Assembly: GCA_015067245.1 (NCBI GenBank)
Contig: SVMV01000004.1
Coordinates: 1 to 47,691, forward strand
Direction: 5' to 3'
From: Oscillospiraceae bacterium
Lineage (GTDB): Bacteria; Bacillota; Clostridia; Oscillospirales; Ruminococcaceae
Length of the DNA: 47,691 nucleotides
Shown here piece after piece: positions 43,877-47,691 of this stretch. A program made the position numbers and the translations under genes. The stretch's first letter is position 1. Each line of letters begins with the position of its first letter. Below the pieces are notes generated by a model, which did not search any database, had not been told where the DNA came from, and saw only the letters and a program-made list of their open reading frames with translations.

Positions 43877-44440
43877 ATGAAAAATCCAAAGGCAAAAATG
43901 TACACCGACTTTGGTGTTATAACAATGGAACTGTATCCGCAGTATGCTCCAAACACGGTGAACAGTTTTATATGGTCATCACAGCAGGGCTTTTACAAAA
44001 ACCGTATTATCAAAAGGGTGGTAAAAGACTTTGTATTGCAGCCAAGCTACTGTCATTTTGATATTGACGGCTGTGATTTTATGATAGAGGGCGAGTTCAG
44101 CAGCAACAGATTTGACAACCCTTTGCAGTTTAAAAAATATGTTGTTGCAATGGCAGGCGACGGCGAAAAGGAAAGTCACGGCTGTGAATTTTATATAACC
44201 TTATCTGACGAAGCTGCACTAAAACTGCAGGGCCGTTTTGCTCCGTTTGGCAAGGTTACCGAGGGTTTTGATGTGGTGGATAAAATTGCCGAAACTGAAG
44301 TAAAGCAGCTGTTTATAGAAGGGGTAAACGCAGTTATAAAACAGCCAGTAAAAGATATTTATATGCAGGATGTTGTTGTGGAAGCCTATGGTAAAAGCTA
44401 TCCAAAACCACAGATAAAATACTGGGTAGAAAATAAATAA
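43877..44440 (+). CDS. Cyclophilin-type peptidyl-prolyl isomerase
   Basis: A 187-residue cytoplasmic cyclophilin that catalyses proline cis-trans isomerisation in proteins. It begins MKNPKAKMYTDFGVITMELY, and the active-site strand is IIKRVVKDFVLQP, keeping the catalytic arginine, the phenylalanine and the glutamine. ESHGCEFYITLSDEAALKLQ and FGKVTEGFDVVDKIAETEVK complete the fold. The GSQFF-type motif is changed to GCEFY, so activity may differ. AAGGA lies before ATG 43877; earlier ATGs in frame fall in the repeat and promoter and are rejected. Confidence 0.9.
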   Translation: MKNPKAKMYTDFGVITMELYPQYAPNTVNSFIWSSQQGFYKNRIIKRVVKDFVLQPSYCHFDIDGCDFMIEGEFSSNRFDNPLQFKKYVVAMAGDGEKESHGCEFYITLSDEAALKLQGRFAPFGKVTEGFDVVDKIAETEVKQLFIEGVNAVIKQPVKDIYMQDVVVEAYGKSYPKPQIKYWVENK

Positions 44441-44587
44441 AAATCAATATATTATATTAATAATATTTTTATGCATAAAAAATACATATTGTGAAATAAA
44501 AATCCTAGTCAAACCTACAAAAAAGACCATTTAATTTGTCGATTTTTGCAAAAAATTACAATATGTTAACATTTTGTTCAAAATTGG

Positions 44588-44616
44588 TTGACGGATACAA
44601 TTGCCCGTGCTAAAAT
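44588..44616 (+). promoter_or_regulatory. Sigma-A-type promoter of the lysine-riboswitch operon
   Basis: -35 TTGACG (44588-44593), 17-base spacer, -10 TAAAAT (44611-44616). Transcription would start near 44623, about 10-15 bases before the aptamer. The 44441-44587 stretch before it is AT-rich and holds nothing I can name. Confidence 0.8.
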
Positions 44617-44631
44617 ATATAAAAAATTAAA

Positions 44632-44802
44632 TCGCTTGATAGAGGCGCGGTACACATGAGTACTTTTCAGCAAGGTCAGGCAACCGCTGATAAGGAAAGG
44701 GAAGACCGCCGAAGCATTAAGGGTGGCCTGTGCTCTTTCTGCTGGGCCGTCAGAGAATATCTGCCGGACTGTCACAAGTTTATTTGTGAAGCGCTATCGT
44801 TG
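44632..44802 (+). ncRNA. Lysine riboswitch (L box)
   Basis: The conserved core elements appear in the right order and spacing: AGAGGCGC (44641-44648), GGAAAGGG (44694-44701), GCCGAAGC (44708-44715), CTGGGCCGTC (44742-44751), GGACTGTCAC (44766-44775) and GTGAAGCGCTATCG (44786-44799). The closing stem P1 pairs GATAG (44638-44642) with CTATC (44794-44798). L boxes bind lysine and turn off lysine synthesis or transport. The terminator at 44877 is the expected output. It therefore predicts that the ABC transporter downstream imports lysine. Confidence 0.93.
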
Positions 44803-44876
44803 GCTGTTACTACTCATTCCGTTATTTTATATTTGTATTTATTTTTTATTTAACGGAAAGAATTTGCACACTAATG

Positions 44877-44907
44877 GACCGCTTGACAAAGCGGTCTTAA
44901 TTTTTTT
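44877..44907 (+). terminator. Terminator of the lysine riboswitch
   Basis: GACCGCTT (44877-44884)/AAGCGGTC (44889-44896) followed by TTAATTTTTTT. A second long inverted pair, TTCCGTTA/TAACGGAA (about 44818-44858), lies between aptamer and terminator and may take part in switching. Confidence 0.88.
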
Positions 44908-44948
44908 GGAAAAAGTAAAAGAAAAAAGAAAGAGAAAGGTACACTACT

Positions 44949-45845
44949 ATGAAAAAAATCTTATCTTTAATCCTCGCACTCGCTATGACAATGTCTCTCG
45001 TTGCTTGCGGTTCTTCCGAACCTGCACCAGAAGCAGAAAACAACGACGCACCTGCTGATTTCCTTGTTGTTCAGGGCACAGAAGACGGTGTTCTCACAGT
45101 TGGTATGGAATGCCAGTACGCTCCATACAACTGGACACAGCTTACAGACGCTAACGGCGCTGTAGAAATTGCAAACAACCCAGGCGCTTACGCAAACGGC
45201 TATGACGTTATGATTGCACAGAAAATCTGTGAAAAATACGGCTGGGAACTTGAAGTTATGGCTCTTGAATGGGGCGGCCTTACACCAGCTATCAACGCAG
45301 GCACAATCGACGTTGCTATTGCAGGTCAGTCCATGACAGCTGAAAGAATGGCAGAAGTTGATATGGCAGGTCCATATTACTATGCAGAAATTGTTTGTCT
45401 CACAACAAAAGACAATGCAAACGCAACAGCTACTTCCGTTGCTGAACTCACAGGCAACTGCACAGCACAGAGCGGTACAATCTGGTACAACTCCTGTCTG
45501 CCACAGGCAACAAATGCTTCCATCCAGGCAGCAGCAGAAACAGCACCAGCAATGATTATGGCTCTTGAAAGCGGCACAGCAGACTTTGTTTGCACAGATA
45601 TGCCAACAGCAACAGCAGCAGTTGCTAAAAATGACAACCTTGTAGTTCTCAACTTCACAGGCACAGAAGGCGACTTCCAGTTTGCTGACGAAACAGAACG
45701 TGCAGAAAACGTAAATATCGGTGTTTCTGTTGTTAAAGGCAACACAGAACTCCAGAAAGCTCTTGGCGATGCTCTTGCAGAAATCGGTGCAGATGCATTC
45801 AACACAATTATGACACAGGCTATCGAAGTACAGCCAGAAGTTTAA
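44949..45845 (+). CDS. Amino-acid ABC transporter substrate-binding lipoprotein (predicted lysine)
   Basis: A 298-residue lipoprotein. The signal peptide ends in the lipobox LVAC (Cys20). The mature part is a family 3 binding protein: VLTVGMECQYAPYNWTQLTD, NGYDVMIAQKICEKYGWELE, the ligand-contact segment ALEWGGLTPAINAGTIDVAI, AGQSMTAERMAEVDMAGPYY and GTADFVCTDMPTA. It collects a polar amino acid and delivers it to the permease. Specificity for lysine is inferred only from the riboswitch. AGAAAGG precedes ATG 44949. Confidence 0.93.
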   Translation: MKKILSLILALAMTMSLVACGSSEPAPEAENNDAPADFLVVQGTEDGVLTVGMECQYAPYNWTQLTDANGAVEIANNPGAYANGYDVMIAQKICEKYGWELEVMALEWGGLTPAINAGTIDVAIAGQSMTAERMAEVDMAGPYYYAEIVCLTTKDNANATATSVAELTGNCTAQSGTIWYNSCLPQATNASIQAAAETAPAMIMALESGTADFVCTDMPTATAAVAKNDNLVVLNFTGTEGDFQFADETERAENVNIGVSVVKGNTELQKALGDALAEIGADAFNTIMTQAIEVQPEV

Positions 45846-45870
45846 TCACCGAAAGGATTTTTAGCAAAGT

Positions 45871-46725
45871 ATGGGTAAATTTGCAGAACTTATAGCCGAT
45901 GTAGGCTTGCTGTGGAATACATACAGTTCCTTTTATCTTAAAGGTATCCGCAACACACTTATTCTTGCAGTAGTGGCAACACTTATAGGCTGTATTATCG
46001 GCCTTATCTGCGGTATTCTCAACACAATTCCATATTCAAAAAACGATAACTTTGCAAAAAGAGCAGTTTTAAGACTTATCCGCATTGTTGTAAGAGTTTA
46101 TGTAGAAGTATTCCGCGGCACACCAATGGTGCTGCAGGCAGTGTTTATCTACTTTGGTTTGCCATACTTTACAGACGCACAGATGCAGTTTAAGGGCAAC
46201 AGCGGTATGTGGATTGCTTCCATACTGGTTGTTTCCATCAACACAGGTGCCTACATGGCCGAAAGTGTGCGCGGCGGCATTATGTCCATCGATGCAGGTC
46301 AGACCGAGGGCGCAAAGGCAATAGGTATGACACATCTGCAGACAATGCTTTATGTAATTCTGCCGCAGGCTGTGCGCAATATTATTCCGCAGATTGGCAA
46401 CAACTTTATCATCAACATCAAAGATACTTCTGTTATGTTTGTTATCGGTTTTATCGATTTCTTTGCACAGCACAGAAATATTATCGGTGTAAACAATATG
46501 AGTTTCCAGTCAGCAACCATCGAAATGATTGGTTATCTGTGCCTTACACTTGTTGCTTCCTTCCTGCTGCGTGCAGTGGAAAAACGTATGGACGGCGCAG
46601 ACAGCTACGAACTTGTTAATGTTGACCCACTGGTTATGGCAGCAGGCACCTACAGCCACCCTGACCGCAGCAGCATTTTTGACGAACGCAGCAAAGAGTA
46701 CAACGGAAAGGACGGTAACTTATAA
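45871..46725 (+). CDS. Amino-acid ABC transporter permease (His/Glu/Gln/Arg/opine family)
   Basis: A 284-residue permease. [20 protein letters not shown] starts the family domain, [20 protein letters not shown] is its hallmark, and the coupling motif is [20 protein letters not shown] followed by [20 protein letters not shown]. The protein ends with an unusually long hydrophilic tail of about 45 residues ([20 protein letters not shown] onward). It likely acts as a homodimer. AAAGGA precedes ATG 45871. Its stop shares one base with the ATPase start. Confidence 0.93.
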   Translation: MGKFAELIADVGLLWNTYSSFYLKGIRNTLILAVVATLIGCIIGLICGILNTIPYSKNDNFAKRAVLRLIRIVVRVYVEVFRGTPMVLQAVFIYFGLPYFTDAQMQFKGNSGMWIASILVVSINTGAYMAESVRGGIMSIDAGQTEGAKAIGMTHLQTMLYVILPQAVRNIIPQIGNNFIINIKDTSVMFVIGFIDFFAQHRNIIGVNNMSFQSATIEMIGYLCLTLVASFLLRAVEKRMDGADSYELVNVDPLVMAAGTYSHPDRSSIFDERSKEYNGKDGNL

Positions 46726-47465
46726 TGAGCGAAACTATCCTTAAAATCAACCACCTGTCCAAAGCTTTTGGCAGCAACGTTGTTCTCAAAGATATTGATT
46801 TTACCGTTAACAAAGGTGACGTTATCTCAATTATCGGTGCTTCCGGCAGCGGCAAATCCACACTTTTGCGCTGTATCAACCTGCTTGAAACCCCAACCAG
46901 CGGCCAGATTATCTATGGCGGCAAGGACGTTGCAACAGGCAAAATCAACGCACCGGAATATCGCAGCCACGTTGGCATGGTGTTTCAGTCCTTTAACCTT
47001 TTCAACAATATGACAGTGCTGGAAAACTGTATGGTTGGCCAGATACGTGTTCTTAAAAAGAGCAAGGAAGAAGCAAGGGAAGCTGCAATGTACTATCTGC
47101 AAAAGGTAGGCATGGCACCTTACATCAACGCAAAACCACGTCAGATTTCAGGCGGCCAGAAACAGCGCGTTGCAATTGCACGCGCACTGGCAATGAACCC
47201 AGAAATTCTGCTGTTTGACGAACCTACATCCGCCCTTGACCCAGAAATGGTTGGCGAAGTTCTCAACGTTATGCAGACTCTTGCCCACGAAGGTATGACA
47301 ATGCTGGTTGTAACACACGAAATGGCATTTGCCAAAGACGTAAGCAACCGTGTTGTTTATATGAAAGAAGGGGTTATCTGCGAAGAGGGCACACCTAAGC
47401 AGATTTTCGAAAACCCTCAGCGTCAGGAAACAAAAGATTTCCTTTCACGTTTTATCAACAAATAA
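46725..47465 (+). CDS. Amino-acid ABC transporter ATPase (GlnQ/HisP type)
   Basis: A 246-residue ATPase that powers the lysine-regulated importer. Walker A is [20 protein letters not shown], the Q-loop is [20 protein letters not shown], the signature is [20 protein letters not shown] and Walker B is [39 protein letters not shown] is the H-loop region typical of the GlnQ/HisP group. It starts at ATG 46725, overlapping the permease stop by one base. Confidence 0.95.
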   Translation: MSETILKINHLSKAFGSNVVLKDIDFTVNKGDVISIIGASGSGKSTLLRCINLLETPTSGQIIYGGKDVATGKINAPEYRSHVGMVFQSFNLFNNMTVLENCMVGQIRVLKKSKEEAREAAMYYLQKVGMAPYINAKPRQISGGQKQRVAIARALAMNPEILLFDEPTSALDPEMVGEVLNVMQTLAHEGMTMLVVTHEMAFAKDVSNRVVYMKEGVICEEGTPKQIFENPQRQETKDFLSRFINK

Positions 47466-47473
47466 AAACACTA

Positions 47474-47502
47474 AAAAGGCATATCAAACCGATATGCCTT
47501 TT
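47474..47502 (+). terminator. Intrinsic terminator of the amino-acid ABC operon
   Basis: AAAAGGCATATC (47474-47485)/GATATGCCTTTT (47491-47502) with a 5-base loop; the last Ts form the run. Confidence 0.85.
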
Positions 47503-47503
47503 G

Positions 47504-47532
47504 TTGTGCATAAAATTATGCTGTTATATAAT
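47504..47532 (+). promoter_or_regulatory. Sigma-A-type promoter of the LysE-family gene
   Basis: -35 TTGTGC (47504-47509), 17-base spacer, consensus -10 TATAAT (47527-47532), about 36 bases after which AGGAGG and the start codon appear. Confidence 0.65.
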
Positions 47533-47574
47533 ATAATCAGTTCGATAAATTTGAATTTGTTGAGGAGGTTATGT

Positions 47575-47691
47575 ATGAAAAAATATATAGAAGGACTAAA
47601 ATTTGGCTTATTATTACAATTTGCTGTTGGACCAATGTGTTTAATGGTTTTTAACACTGCTCAAAATACTGGATTTTTTGTTGCAATGTCA
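47575..47691 (+). CDS. LysE-family amino-acid exporter, N-terminal part (partial at right edge)
   Basis: The first 39 residues are seen, starting MKKYIEGLKFGLLLQFAVGP and continuing MCLMVFNTAQNTGFFVAMS. The GLLLQFAVGPMCLMVF stretch is the first membrane helix of the LysE/ArgO superfamily, which exports lysine, arginine and related compounds. I chose ATG 47575, 6 bases after GAGGAGG; ATG 47571 is out of frame. Codons differ from the neighbours (TTA, CAA, CCA, GGA instead of CTT, CAG, GGC), which may mean recent acquisition. Its position after the lysine-controlled importer suggests lysine balance, but it is a separate transcription unit. Confidence 0.8.
   Translation, partial: MKKYIEGLKFGLLLQFAVGPMCLMVFNTAQNTGFFVAMS

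Noticed and set aside
44656..45058. Two short + strand ORFs across the lysine leader
   Set aside because: They overlap the riboswitch aptamer and terminator; the sequence is explained by the RNA.
1..47691. CRISPR array, prophage, insertion sequence or toxin-antitoxin pair
   Set aside because: I saw no regularly spaced direct repeats, no transposase or phage genes, and the lone ribbon-helix-helix gene at 910 has no partner toxin.

Overview
The window looks like chromosome of a low-to-moderate GC anaerobic Bacillota, class Clostridia, most likely of the Oscillospiraceae/Ruminococcaceae type. This is inferred from the gene order scpA-scpB-DUF2953-gerW-rluB, the ecfA1-ecfA2-ecfT-truA cluster, an eight-protein Pho locus, strong purine-rich ribosome binding sites, frequent TTG/GTG starts, classic U-tract terminators, and ZTP and lysine riboswitches. 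GerW suggests a spore-forming ancestry. Nearly all genes are on the + strand; only yitT-like, rpmB and typA run the other way. I see no prophage, transposase, CRISPR array or rRNA.

Layout. 1-552 is the 3' end of glyS, followed by a 240-bp inverted-repeat element and a small ribbon-helix-helix gene. 1090-2013 (minus) holds a YitT-family membrane protein and rpmB. 2226-7567 is one long housekeeping run: a site-2 protease, the condensin partners ScpA/ScpB, a DUF2953 protein, GerW, RluB, an unknown protein, a DUF1858 protein and TrmK. 7578-14275 is a complete phosphate locus: Pho-box-like repeats, pstSCAB, phoU, a response regulator and a sensor kinase. typA (minus) then faces ruvC-ruvA-ruvB, followed by glmM, a SAM methyltransferase, the ECF transporter core with truA, a DUF5711-cvpA pair and a ClpE-like unfoldase.

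29240-31161 is fhs under a ZTP riboswitch with an overlapping terminator. tRNA-Gly(TCC) follows. 31698-39964 is an oligopeptide ABC operon (two permeases, binding protein, two ATPases) ending in a gamma-glutamyltransferase, which suggests uptake and breakdown of peptides, perhaps gamma-glutamyl peptides. Next come a split chromate-transporter pair, an alpha/beta hydrolase, a ferritin-like protein whose best start is a non-canonical codon, and a cyclophilin with an operator-like palindrome over its -10 box. The right end is a lysine-riboswitch-controlled amino-acid ABC transporter and the start of a LysE-family exporter gene.

Most unusual points: (1) PstS has its two halves in swapped order, as in a circular permutation; (2) the second peptide-transporter ATPase carries about 200 residues of charged, probably coiled-coil sequence between Walker A and the Q-loop; (3) a 240-bp element at 567-806 has long imperfect terminal inverted repeats; (4) a dispersed GTCATTCTGAG...CTCAGAATGAC repeat occurs three times, each time just 3' of a gene; (5) an ATC or ATT start is likely at about 42420-42423; (6) a 27-bp near-perfect palindrome covers the cyclophilin -10 element. 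None looks like a wholly new defence or mobile system; they are local novelties in an otherwise core genome region.
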